Position numbers and translations under genes: made by a program
In this document: positions 12,193-23,828 of the stretch, one piece after another
Position numbering within the stretch: position 1 is the stretch's first letter
Layout of the letters: the number at the start of each line of letters is the position of its first letter
NCBI RefSeq assembly: GCF_030704535.1
Contig: NC_081818.1
Coordinates: forward strand, 28,249,001 to 28,313,000
Length of the DNA stretch: 64,000 nucleotides
Reading direction: 5' to 3'
Origin: Vitis vinifera
Taxonomy: Eukaryota > Streptophyta > Magnoliopsida > Vitales > Vitaceae
Notes under the pieces: model-generated
Databases searched by the model: none
Told to the model about the DNA's origin: nothing
Seen by the model: the letters and a program-made list of their open reading frames with translations, nothing else

Positions 12193-14413
12193 GGGGTCAT
12201 GGAGAGAAGAAAGAGAGAAAAAAATAAAAATAAAAATAAAAAGGAGTGAATTTTGTTGGGGATTCGGAGCAGGTAATTAAGGGAAAATGGAGGTGTTTAG
12301 AGAAAGGGAAAGAGGAAGGTGGGCAGTGGTGTAACTTCCACCTTGTGATTGTGACACTAGGCGGCTACATGTATGGTTTTGAGAGTAATTCCCCTGAATT
12401 CTCGGCGTAATCTTTCAAATCTGGAAAATACGCACTTTATTTTTGGGTCTTCCTTTTCCCACTACCCAATCGCCATCGTCATCACCATTACTCGTCTACG
12501 CTTTTGTTCCCCATTTTGTGTTAAGGTTGAAAATTAAATCAATTCTTGAATGAGGAAGAGATGAAATTATCGATACACAAAAGATATTTGCCTGTTAATA
12601 ATCATTTTAGTGATTAGGAAATCTTATAATCTCTTCATTATTAAATACTAATGAGTAATTACTACACAAAATGGGTCAACCTTTAGTGCATCTAACTTCA
12701 AGTCAAATAATTAAGATTTGATGTGAATCTTGGTAACTTAATAAAGGGACCATCACCAATGCCCATTGATTTGATGTCTCTGGGCGTCTTCCTATAAATT
12801 TCAAACACGCGTATAAAATTTGGTATTAAAACATCACACTCATAGGTTCAAGCGCGACCAAAATAAAGACAAGATCCTGAATAGAGATGGTCCAGTTTAA
12901 TGAATCACAACCCACACGGCCCTGAATTCCTGTTCTGTCTCTCTCTCTACATTTTTTCAACAAGCATCCCTTACAATAAAACAACAACGAGGCAACTTTC
13001 TCTTTGATTACAGGAATCTTCTAGGATAGCTGCAATGTCTGGCCTCCAGTTGCAAAGACTTATCCACGTCTGCTGAAAAGGTTAAGTCACCATCTTGATT
13101 ATACAGATCCACAGTGGCAGGACCGTCCAAATTTAACAACAGCAATGAATTTCAAAGTTTTTTGTCAAGGAATTTTGGGGTGACCAAAACTCTGGATTCT
13201 GGGTTATGATACATTCAGAGAGAAAGGGTTTAAATTAAAAAAAAAATACATCACACATCCACAGTAGCTAACCCATCAGGCAATATCAACAAACAAAATG
13301 TAATAAAATACCAAAATTTGGTAGTCAGAACTACAGTTATAACTATATATGTAACAACTGGAGAAGGAGAAAAAAAAATTTAATTAAAAGGAAGATACAA
13401 ACCAGCGTCAGCCTGGGCAGTTTCAGTTTCACACATCCAATCCTTTATTCTCAAAAGGATTGAGTTTGCAGCCGTATAGCCTGAATGGACAGAGTCCATG
13501 CATAGGACGGATTTCATAGTTTCTAGGGAGAACATCAGAGATGCTTTTCAAGTGTTAGATATCTACACAGGGGAACTGATCAGCATATAGGCCATTCTGT
13601 AAGAAAAGATTCAATTAAACATGCGAACTCGTCCCAGGCCCAGTAGTTTTGAAAAGTCAGAGTCGGTACAGCAGAAGAGGAAGTGGTTTGGGACAATGAA
13701 CTCATTTCCATGCTGTCTGGTTAGAGACACCACTTCTCAGGTCCACTGGCATTCAACATGAAAGAGCTGCAAAATAAAAAAATACCAAAAAGAAAAAGAA
13801 ACAAAGGGAATATGAAAATCAAGAGGCATTAAAATCCAAACATTTAGAGGACTATATAAAAAAGGAAAATTCCCCCCTTTCAGGCAAAGAGTAGGGCATG
13901 CCGAAATAAGCATTTAACCTACAATAAAACCATAGGATGATGACCCTAAAAAGAGAGTTCCCATTATTGCCAAATATTGCAGCTCAAGTTGTAATTCAGC
14001 CTTTGCAATCATGGTAGCAGTTGACCCAAGAAATGAGATCTTTTTACTTTTTTCCCAATAGCCAAAAAACAATAATAATAATAATAATAAGCATCTTTTT
14101 CCCCTGAAAATATTTTATTTGACTTTATCTCACTGCATTGTCCAGAACCCATTAAAATGACACTTCAGATTCTTACAAATCAATTGTTGTGATGGGCTTT
14201 ATTTTCTGTACAGGTACCAGATTAGAGGATGCATTTGTCCTAAGGATTTCATGGAAAATACATAGTAAGAACTCCATGTCTCATAGAACTCCAATGAAAG
14301 CTAAATGTATTGATAACACCATCATCATCAACATTCTGACAACCATAATAAAAAAGTGGTCAGATGGCTCACCAGGCCTTAGCAGGTTTGCCACATTATG
14401 CCATAAATTCTTC
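12193..14413. other. Intergenic: TBL promoter and SUO 3' flank
   Basis: Bases just above 12192 are the upstream region of the minus-strand TBL gene, purine-rich with AAATAAA runs near 12220-12240. Bases below 14413 are the 3' side of SUO and probably include its 3' UTR. A short (AAT)n microsatellite lies near 14070-14090. No further gene, RNA gene or clear transposon was recognised. Confidence 0.5.
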
Positions 14414-17400
14414 CTACTGCCATGAGGGTTGCTTATAGCCAAATCTATCTGCTGCATCCCAACCACCATCAGGCTCTTTTCTCTTCAATACCCCTCCTGC
14501 CACCTGATGATACATCTTTAGCTGCTCCTCCGCCAGGGCTTGTGAACCAGCAACAGGAAGCTGCCTCAAAGCTGGAGGCAGCCTCTCATCCCTCCGTTCT
14601 GTATCTGTACCTCCAGGACCTGCATTAAGATCTAGACCCTGACTTCCCCATTTCCTATTTTCAGCACCAACATTACTTGCACTGCCTGGAAGGCTCATTA
14701 CATAGGGCCGAGGGTACAGTGGGGGGGCAACACCAGCAGGTCCAACCAGCTGTGAGGGAATGGCAGGAAAGCAAAGTGATCCTCCAGATGTGGAATCTAC
14801 ATATGCTGTTGAACAACCTGAAAAGGAATTTGATGAGAGAGGGAAATTGGTCTCAAAGGGGAACCCAGGATATTGAAATGGGGGGGCAGGTGGAAAGGGC
14901 ACAGCAGGAGAAGAAGATAGAACTGGACCCCTATAAATTTCAGGACCAAAAGGAGTTCCACCAGTAGGACCTATAATCCTTTGTGACCCAGCAGCAGCTG
15001 CAGCAGCTGAAGCACCAGAAGGAATAATTGGATAACTCTGCTCTCCTCTACCTGGCAACATTGATGGGATTGTGATGGCAGAATAGGAGCTTCCCTGAGG
15101 GAACCAAGATGAAAAGTTTCCTAATTCTGTACTGTTCATTCTGATGCCAGGAACAGACGACAGGAAGGGCACACTGTTTTTAGCATGCTGGGTACGAGGT
15201 GCTGTTTCGGTGCCCACATCATCAAGACTTGGTCCATTGTTCAAATCAAAGTCCCTAGATGCATTCACTTCACCATTGGAAAACCCACCAGATAATGATG
15301 ACCTATTAGGCAATGGTGGAGCATCTGATCTACAACCATTGCTCACAGAAAACAGCCCAATATCAGGACTTTCATCAACTCTGTTTAAATCAAGATCCAG
15401 TCCTCCAGCGCTACCGTCACGAGGCACAGGTGCAGCAATAACAGAAGCAGCATCCTCATAAACTCTCTGGTCTGGCACATTCAGGTCGATGTCCAAAGGG
15501 TGGCGACCTTGTTTGCTAGCAGGATTATCTATGAGAGGCACATCAGTTGTATTGAGTGGCATCTCTAGAACCTTTCTAGGTTCAGCAGGCCGGAAAGCAC
15601 TGGTAGCAGCTGATCCTTTCCATCCAAGCTCACCCTTAGTTCTCAATAGGTTTTCAGGAGGAACAAATGACCCTTTTGCTGCAGCAGTCACAGTAATAGA
15701 AGCAGGGAAGCTCCCTGACACAGCAGAAATAGGCACAGGAACAGGGCAGGGCACATGAACAGCAGATGAATATCCTGGAACCGATGACTTAACAAGCTCT
15801 CCTTGACTCCCATCATCAGAAGGGAACCCCTCATTCAAATCAAAGTCTAACTTTACAGCCATATCTGAACCTGCAGCAGAAAATGATGTATTCACAGTGG
15901 ATGTCTGTCGCTCTTTTGTCCCATCCACTTCAACTCCCTCTTTTTTACACTCACTGGACTCCACTCCCCTTTCAGGTTCATGAATGGCAGTTGCGGGTGA
16001 CTCCTCATGGGGAAGTGATCCACCAGAACGATGACCAACAACCTGTTTTCTTTCTGATTTCTCCTCAGCACATTCACCATTCTGCTCAGAGACAAATGAA
16101 CTCATGTCTGTTCTCTGTTTCCCACTCTGCTCAACATGACACTCAGTCTTTAAGTTGTCAGCCTTCTCAGTTTTAGACTCTACACCCAAAACATTACCAG
16201 AAGCAGAAGATAACACAGCATCCTCACTTTTTCCTGCTATAGACTCTGAGCAAACCTTTCCAAGAAGAGGTGGCTTTTGCTCAGACAAGATGACACTAAC
16301 TGAATCTTTATCCACAAAATCCATGTCCTCCCCTGCCCTTTCTGATAAGCAAGGTATTTCTTCATTACTTTCCTTCTTGAATTTTACACTTTTAGAAGTT
16401 GCCTCTGTTACTGCTGCCATACTGTTCTCTGCAGTTCTTTCATCCACACAATCAGCCTTCTTATCTTCATCGAGCAAGGGACTCCTTATATTCAATTTAG
16501 AATCAGAAATACAGTTGCTTCTTGCCTGGTGAGCACCTGATCTTCTTTGTTCATGAAATTGGTTAACACCTTCAGCCTCTGGATTACCCTCTTTTGTAGC
16601 ATGGATAGATGACATAGCTACAGAAGCATCATGTGTGTGTTCATCGGTTTTTTCATCGGTTTTTCCATCAGATATCAGCCATTGACTATCTGTATTTTGT
16701 TGCAACTCCATACTCGAAGAATTCAACTGTGCACTGCACTCCCCTATTTTCTCCTCACAGGCTCTGTTGTCTCCAGAAAAGTCAGTCGCAACAGGGGCAG
16801 ACGAATGTCGTAAACCGTTCTTCAACCGTGAAGAATCAATGGAATTGCCCCTCTCAGCAGCAGCACCAACAATCGCCTCATCATTAGGTTGATTTTGGGT
16901 TTGACCAATGTCTTCATCCAACTGAGTCAATTTGGCATCATCTCCAGAGCAAGAGTCCTCTGGTACAGGGGAATTCCTCCCAGGAGAACTCAATGGAGAG
17001 ACAATGTCAGACTTGGATATTTCTCCAGCAGCCACACTAGCAAGTAGATTCATCCCAATGTCATCCCCAGGTGATGCAGATGCACTAGCTTCAGATATCT
17101 TGGCACAGCTTTCAATCAAAGCATTTATGGAGCTGAAAGAAGCCTCATATGATTTTCCTGACTTCGGTGTAATCCCTGATGATGAACCAGTAGTTTTTGA
17201 CACTTCTTTTGGCCTCTCACCATCTTCACTCACCCTGTGCAGTTCATCACAAAGAACAGCAGCAGGTGACCCAGTACCTTCATCAGACCCAGCCAATCCA
17301 TCTTTACTCTGGCATAATTCTGCATTTGTGTTTGATGCCATATTCACCCGCAAAGTATCATTTTTTCCCTTTACTTTCTTGTCATGGTGATCATGCTTTT

Positions 17401-20400
17401 CAGGGTGTGGAGGAGAAGATCTAGAGAATGTAATGGCAGAATCTTCAAAAGAACCACCACTGGCACTTCGAGCAGGACTACGACCAGTATTTGGCAACCT
17501 GACAATCAATCGCTGACTATTTAAATGATCAGAAGGGGGAACATCGGACACTTTTTCATGCATTGCTCCAGCTGGTGACACCTTTTCGGATGTCGAACTC
17601 CTATTTAAGGAACCAAATTTTCCCAACCCAGTTTCCTTTTGACTTCCTGAGCCATGAACACCATTGCTTGATTTTCGATGCCGAGAAGAACTGCTTGATA
17701 TCTTATTTGCACTCAATGACCCCGCAGTGGAGCTCCTTGCATCTTCCCTGCACGAAGAACCCACAGCTTTTGCATGGTCACTTGAGCAAGACTGACTATT
17801 GTTCTGAGACTGACTAGAACTGCTGCTTTTCTCCTCCTTGATTGGAGTTAGAGGCACATCTGAGCTTCCACCACCAACCAACATTTTGGAATTTGGATCC
17901 TTTGAGTTAATACCTGCTGATCCAGTCAACGATTTAGTTGAGCCCGGAGAAGCAGAGGCAAACTTACCAACAGCTTCCCCACCACTGAGCTTAACTGAAG
18001 GAGTTCTAGATGCCGGTGGTTGTACAATGGAGCTCTTCATGCCAGCTTCAGACGATCCCCCAGTTTTCCTGTTCCCTGCATGAGAAACTTCAGAAGACAC
18101 TGCCTTTGTTTGCCATGAAACACTGCGACTTGACCCAGATTTTGCATCATCAATGTTCATTTCAGCTTCAACTCGTCTCTTCCATGTGTCAACTAAACTC
18201 CTAGCTTTCTTCTGAATTTCAGAATTTTTATGACTGCGTAAATGATTCACAGACTTGCCAACATTGCAAGTCTGTAGCGCATGGAGATTCACAGGCAGCT
18301 TGTCTAGTGCACGAAGTGAAGCCAAGAGAAATTCCTCAACAGATTTATCGTTTTCCTTGGGGCTACTACCATCACCAATCTTCCCTTTGTGGGCCTCTTG
18401 GAGCCATTCATCCAATACAGGCAAGCCCCTGTGCTGTACAAACCGTACAAGGCACTCGACCCTCTCTGTGACTGCTATTACATCAACAAGCATTATTCGG
18501 CTCGCCAAATCTATTTTCTTTTCAGAACTGTCAGGTTGCATGAGTTGCACTAATCTGTCAACCCCATCAAGGTCTACAAGCCCTCCTTTATCTGTTATTT
18601 TGGCAATCTCAGATTTTAACATGTTTTCTGGTCTAAATTGACCAGAATCCCCATCATCTGTTTTAGATAAGCGCTCCCGTTTAGCGGGATCAGAGCTCTG
18701 ATCACACCCCCTCTTCTTGCCCTTACCCTGAGAAGAAAAGGAGGAGGCACTGTTCTGTACACTATCTGCACCAGGTTTTAACGGCTGTGTTGATGCCGGA
18801 GCATTCAAAGGTTTTGGAGAACGGCCTCCCGACTGCACTACCCCATGCATTTCTAGTCGCGTCTTGTCTAAAAGCTGATCTACTTCTTCTTGTCGTTCCT
18901 GTGATTTAAAAAATGACTACAAACCTAATAAAATTATAATGATTGAAAAGAGTATGTGATAAACAAGGACATTAAAAACACTCACATTAATGTAATCTTT
19001 GTCAGTTAGCCACCATAAACACTTGTTCTCAATATCATACACTCTTCTGCACACAAATGAGGATATCCCTGGAGGAAGTTCAACACCTTTACGAAGGAAT
19101 GCGACTTTACACGGATGGAGTAACGATGCAGCAGGTATCTCATCCTTGTGGAATGAGTAAAAGACTTCGTTTGGTGCAGCTTCCAGCAAAATACCTTTTC
19201 CAAGCTTTATATCAGCAGGTCGGTAGAGCCAATTCACTCCTAACTTTGGATTTGGATTGTCCTCTTTGCCTACTGTCAATCTTCGAATTATTCCAATGAA
19301 AGGTGGGGAATCTTGAGGCGGCTTGAAAAGTGCACAGTCACCGACACTAATCGTGCGTCCATCCTACAACCAGAAAAAGATTCAATGAAATATAATACAC
19401 CACACCAAATTCCACAAATGATTTAAGAGGTGTGCACATGCAATTCTAGCAACTTAAGAGTGCTGACACAGTAAAAAAATGTGCCCCACTCAACTGCAGC
19501 TTGACTGCACTTCTTTGTGGTAGGCAAAGATAGAATAATATTAATAGCGTCTAACAAAAGGGCAAGCAAAGTTGTATACAAAGGAGCCAAAAGGCCAAAC
19601 AACACTAAAGGATAACACAAAAAACGCCTCCGCCTCACTAAGAGCTCAACCAATCAATGAAGTCCAACATGGACAAATAGCTATCACCTATGTACATTCT
19701 TCCCCACTCCCAAAAAATATACATAAAGTTTGCTTGACTGCACTTTATCAGTTTCATATCAAATCATAATAAACAAAATATACCTTGAATCCAAAACAAT
19801 AAGAGACAACACGGAAACAAACAGACTATGCCTTATACTCTCAGGAACTACTGACTCAAACTAGAAATGATTTTTTTATAGGCAAACAGGAGAAGGAGGG
19901 GGGGACTCAAAGGAGAGGAACAAACACCACACCTCAAGAATTTTGAGAAATTGTCGAAGAGAATTTTCACAAGACATCAATGGATATGAAAAATGATGCC
20001 CTATTCATACTAGAGAGTTTTAAAAAGACGCAAGACCTAATGAAGAATATTATATAGTAGTTCTAGAAGGCGATATCTACAAATAATGAGCCTAGATATT
20101 ATAATCTGTCAACATATATATTTCAAAAACAAACAAAGTGAGAGAAAAAAAGGTCCAACAAAAGCAATTTGCTACAGAGACATTAACAAACCTAGATTTT
20201 TGGCAGAATAAAAATAGAAAATATGCTAGGTTATTATGAAACTGAAACTGAAATCACAATTAGCTGTTACGAATAAATTATCCAAGAAGAGTTAACTAAT
20301 AAGAGTAGTGAATTTCAAGATTCTTTTATCATTTTAATGGACCATAATGCCCGTAGATTTGACCAGAAAAGTGGAACTACCAACTGAGTAGCAATTGCTG

Positions 20401-21453
20401 CCACGAGTTGACCCCCAGCCCATCATATATATAAATGATAGGAAAAGGTATTTAGGTTAATCACAACAACAAATTGATTTCATTTGTAAAATGAAAATAG
20501 CTTGACCTGAACTGATCTTGTAAAAGTAAATCTTCATAGAAAAAATTGCCTGAAGTGCTTAATTATACAGATGGATGGAAAAAGGTTGGAGAGAGAGGGG
20601 AAATAAGAGGTTCCCTATCCAAGAAAAAAAAAATGCAGAGAATCTAGAAAGAGATATGAGAAATCCATTAAAAATGGGCATATACTACAAAAATCACCAC
20701 AGCACGGTGTATGGTTAAAGGCTAAATAGAATTATGCCAGCCATAAAAATGAAGTATGGCACTACATACAATGCCCTCTCAGAACATTGAAAGTATCCAC
20801 CGCATGACCAACCCACCCATAAACAGAAGAGATAAACCCAACAAAGAAAAACCCATGAACACCAATTCAGCTCCTCTCCAATACACCCTTTTCCTCAGTT
20901 GCCTTGATGACGCCTTACATACATGCTAGGCTTTGACATCCATGGCTTATAATAAGGAGGATGTGGCTGAACACTAACCACAGATTCATTCATCCATTCA
21001 AGGCCTAATGATAGAATTGAGAGGAAAGGGGTGTAACAGATTGGGACAAGGCCGAGATGACATAGCATTCGAAACATGAGAAAACCCACTGAATCAGTAT
21101 GAAAGTCATCAGAATACTACCCCTCGGAATTTAATCCAAAAAATAAGGAATTGAGCAATGTTCCACAGTCCATCCACAACTAAAAATCGCACTTTTGACC
21201 TAAAAGTAAAATAACCATCAGCATAATCAAATTCTCATAACATATGGTTACCAAAATGAAATTCAAATATATCCTATACAAGGGCACAAAGCAATGCGAA
21301 AACATTAGAAATGGAATGGAGAAAGGCCGAGAAATGGATATATACTTTGCAGAAGGAATAGGGGGCGGCGGAATCGGAAGCTACTGCCGTGTGTGGCGGG
21401 ACAGGCCACATGTGCCGGCGCTGTTGCCTCTTCTCACCTTCCCGCCCATGCAT
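14414..21453 (-). CDS. SUO: SUO-type protein: BAH domain plus TFIIS N-terminal domain, GW motifs
   Basis: Three exons on the minus strand: 21453-21346, 19363-18986 and 18898-14414. Introns are 1982 and 87 bp, all phase 0. They give about 1656 aa, close to the roughly 1610 aa I recall for Arabidopsis SUO (At3g48050) and its paralogue. The N-terminus reads MHGREGEKRQQRRHMWPVP. A BAH domain spans about 37-165 (DGRTISVGDCALF to WWLTDKDYIN), and the TFIIS N-terminal helical bundle about 258-408 (VECLVRFVQHRGLPVLDEWL). A long Ser-rich disordered region follows. The C-terminal third carries five DLN motifs, an Ala run, and GW motifs (ELGWKG; DGGWDA near the C-terminus). In Arabidopsis SUO acts in microRNA-mediated translational repression, with GW repeats suggesting Argonaute contact; the domains also suggest chromatin or transcription roles. 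The last exon is unusually long (4485 nt). Function here is inferred by orthology. Confidence 0.92.
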
Positions 21454-21549
21454 AGCCCTCCATCGCCGTTGATTTTAGTATCGATCCGACCTGTGCCGCT
21501 AACGAGAACCATCAATCCTAGTGAAATTCCACCTCCTGATCGTGCTACG

Positions 21550-21590
21550 AAACCCTAGAAACTCGCAATTGGGACTTTATCAAACCCTAG
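21550..21590 (-). promoter_or_regulatory. Two teloboxes in the SUO upstream region
   Basis: AAACCCTAG occurs on + at 21550-21558 and 21582-21590, 97-137 bases upstream of the SUO start codon on the opposite strand. This is the telobox motif found near the transcription start of many growth-related plant genes. They may lie in the 5' leader or the core promoter. Confidence 0.5.
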
Positions 21591-21911
21591 ATCCGGCACC
21601 GGATCTTCCATTACCCCACACAAAAAATCGAAACCCTTGATTTGGAAGATTGCGATTCGGCAATTAGGGCTTACGTGTAAACCCCTCCCAAGCGATTCAA
21701 GGCCGAGTCGATATGGAAATTAGATTGGTTTGGATCCTCGATCACAGATTCGGACAGAAAAATCGATTCAATTCCCGAAATCGTCGGAACGAGAGACAAA
21801 AGGAGAGAATGAGAGAAAATAGGGATTTGATATTGCTACGCAAAATAAGCAGCTCAAATCGTTCGGGGCAGGTCAATTTTGCCAAGGCAGGTTCTGATGA
21901 GCGACAAGGGA

Positions 21912-21966
21912 AAACGACGCCGTTTCCGGAACCCGTTAACTGCGTCATCCCTAAACGACGCCGTTT
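21912..21966. promoter_or_regulatory. Paired 14-bp GC-rich palindrome-like motifs upstream of SUO
   Basis: AAACGACGCCGTTT occurs exactly at 21912-21925 and again at 21953-21966, 41 bases apart start to start, about 460-510 bp upstream of the SUO start codon. The sequence is near-palindromic and stands out from the AT-rich surroundings. Related motifs lie upstream of EMB506 and RNase H1 in this window. The binding factor is unknown to me. Confidence 0.6.
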
Positions 21967-23492
21967 CGATTAAATGCATTGCGTAACGCCTCCTCACAAT
22001 CAATGCCATCAATTTTTCAACTTGTACATAATATCACAGCCGTTGATCCTCCCGAATCCATCACAGCCCCACGATCAACACCCCCCCACCCATGTCTTGT
22101 ACCACCCCGCAGATTGTTCGGGACTCATTTGATGGAAAATCTTCACCCAGGGTTTTTCAAATTTTCAATTTGATGGGTGTGGCTCACCATAATTTCAGTA
22201 GGAATATGATTACACTACACCATAGTCAGACCCACATGGGGTTGTCTTTCTAGTGATGTAGATTAGAGTTGTTCATTAACTCTCTTCTTCCCCCATAATA
22301 AAACCTATATTGGTCTAAGAAAGCGATGGGTCGGAAAGTGACCGATTGATATGGTTTGGTTCAAAGTGTTTGGCAAAGGTAACTTGAAAGCAACATGTTG
22401 AGGACAATTATGGTGATTGATTAGAAATTATTGTCTTATTAACACTCAACAAACAACATGGGTAGGGGAGGGGCTGGATTGGAAGAGCCACTTTGAATGG
22501 AAATTTTGTGCAGAATGTATTCTGATGTTTTGCCATGTGGCCACCTGTTTCGAGTGTGACACGTCTGAATGACAATCCCAAACACAGTTGGAAAATTAAA
22601 GGAAATGGGAATGGGACTGCAAGGGTTCCCACTTAATTCATACTGCAAACATTTGAAATGTGACTTCAATTTTGGGCAATTTTTGTGACATTTTTTATAT
22701 TGTTCTATCTAGTTAGCAACTTAGCATGTGTAGGGCATGGGCTTGACGTTGCATTATTATTATTATTATTATTATTTTGTGAGAAAAAAAAAAAAAAAAA
22801 AAAAGGTCACATAATGATGAGTGGGGAGGGGAATTAGGCTAACATCAAGTCTAGAAGCCTTACACATATGTTATAATGTTTGAAAATAGCCAAAAAATGT
22901 AAAATTTAGTAACACTTTTCTCTCGGGATTTATTGCAGAAAATGGATCCAAGATCTTGAATCAAATGATTCAAATCCACATCATATTTCAATATTGTTTC
23001 TTTCCCTTTTTGTTCTTTCAACTTGTACCATATGGCAAGAATATGAATGGGGTTTACCGTCTTACCCACAACTCCAACCATCTTTGATATTTTACGTTCA
23101 ATAAATGTGCCAGCAAGTGAAGTTGATGAACAAAATTGCAGCAAATTACTTCTCCTGAACAACATTTGCATCCACCATTTTAAGGCCAGCATGTTCTTGG
23201 ATTGATGGCCGGCTCATTTTTCTTGTCCTGCTCATAATTAGAGTGGGTGTTCAAAAAATAATTTTTTTTCATATTTGATTAGTCCAATTGTTGTTGTGAA
23301 CATGATGGATATACAAAATTATAAAAAGGGTTGTGAATGAATGAATGAATTTGTCAAACCCAGGCGAGATTGATTCCATAGTCACATGAAATCTAGATTG
23401 ACTTAATTGTGGTCAATAGTTTGAAGAGGGCAGATGGGGTCATGAGAAAATCGTAAAGAAACATGCTTTTGGCTTTTGCTTAAGGGTTAAGT

Positions 23493-23828
23493 CTAGAAAG
23501 GAGCGGGATCACGAGGAATTCCCAACCTAGAAACAGACCCAGTTGCATAAGAATATGATGTGATACATGGGTCATGGTCATGACTCAGCATCACAGAGTT
23601 TGAAATTCTGGAGGTGGGTGTTTTGAAATTGGGCGGTAAGTGTTGAAAGCGAGAGGTTGTTGTCTGTGATGGTGGTGGACACGGCACTGCTTTCTTTGTT
23701 TGGGTTTGGAATGACTTTTGGGGCTGATGGGCATGCCCAAAAAGTCCAAGGGCTGAAGCCCAATGCAAGGAGTTTTGCTCAGTTTGCCTTTCAGGAATCG
23801 AAAATATTTGGGGTTGCCTACCTTCCAT
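23493..23828 (-). CDS. Orphan open frame, 111 aa, uncertain
   Basis: Open frame of 111 aa starting MEGRQPQIFSIPERQTEQ and ending SVSRLGIPRDPAPF. It is rich in Pro, Thr, Ser, Gln and His, with no membrane segment, signal peptide or domain I recognise. Another minus-strand frame overlaps it in part. No intron is needed and no TATA box is clear. It could be a small lineage-specific protein, or chance openness in a less AT-rich patch. I lean slightly against it being a gene. Confidence 0.25.
   Translation of the reverse strand: MEGRQPQIFSIPERQTEQNSLHWASALGLFGHAHQPQKSFQTQTKKAVPCPPPSQTTTSRFQHLPPNFKTPTSRISNSVMLSHDHDPCITSYSYATGSVSRLGIPRDPAPF

Noticed and set aside
15144-18641. Many plus-strand open frames of 60-150 codons
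   Set aside because: All antisense to the long last exon of SUO.
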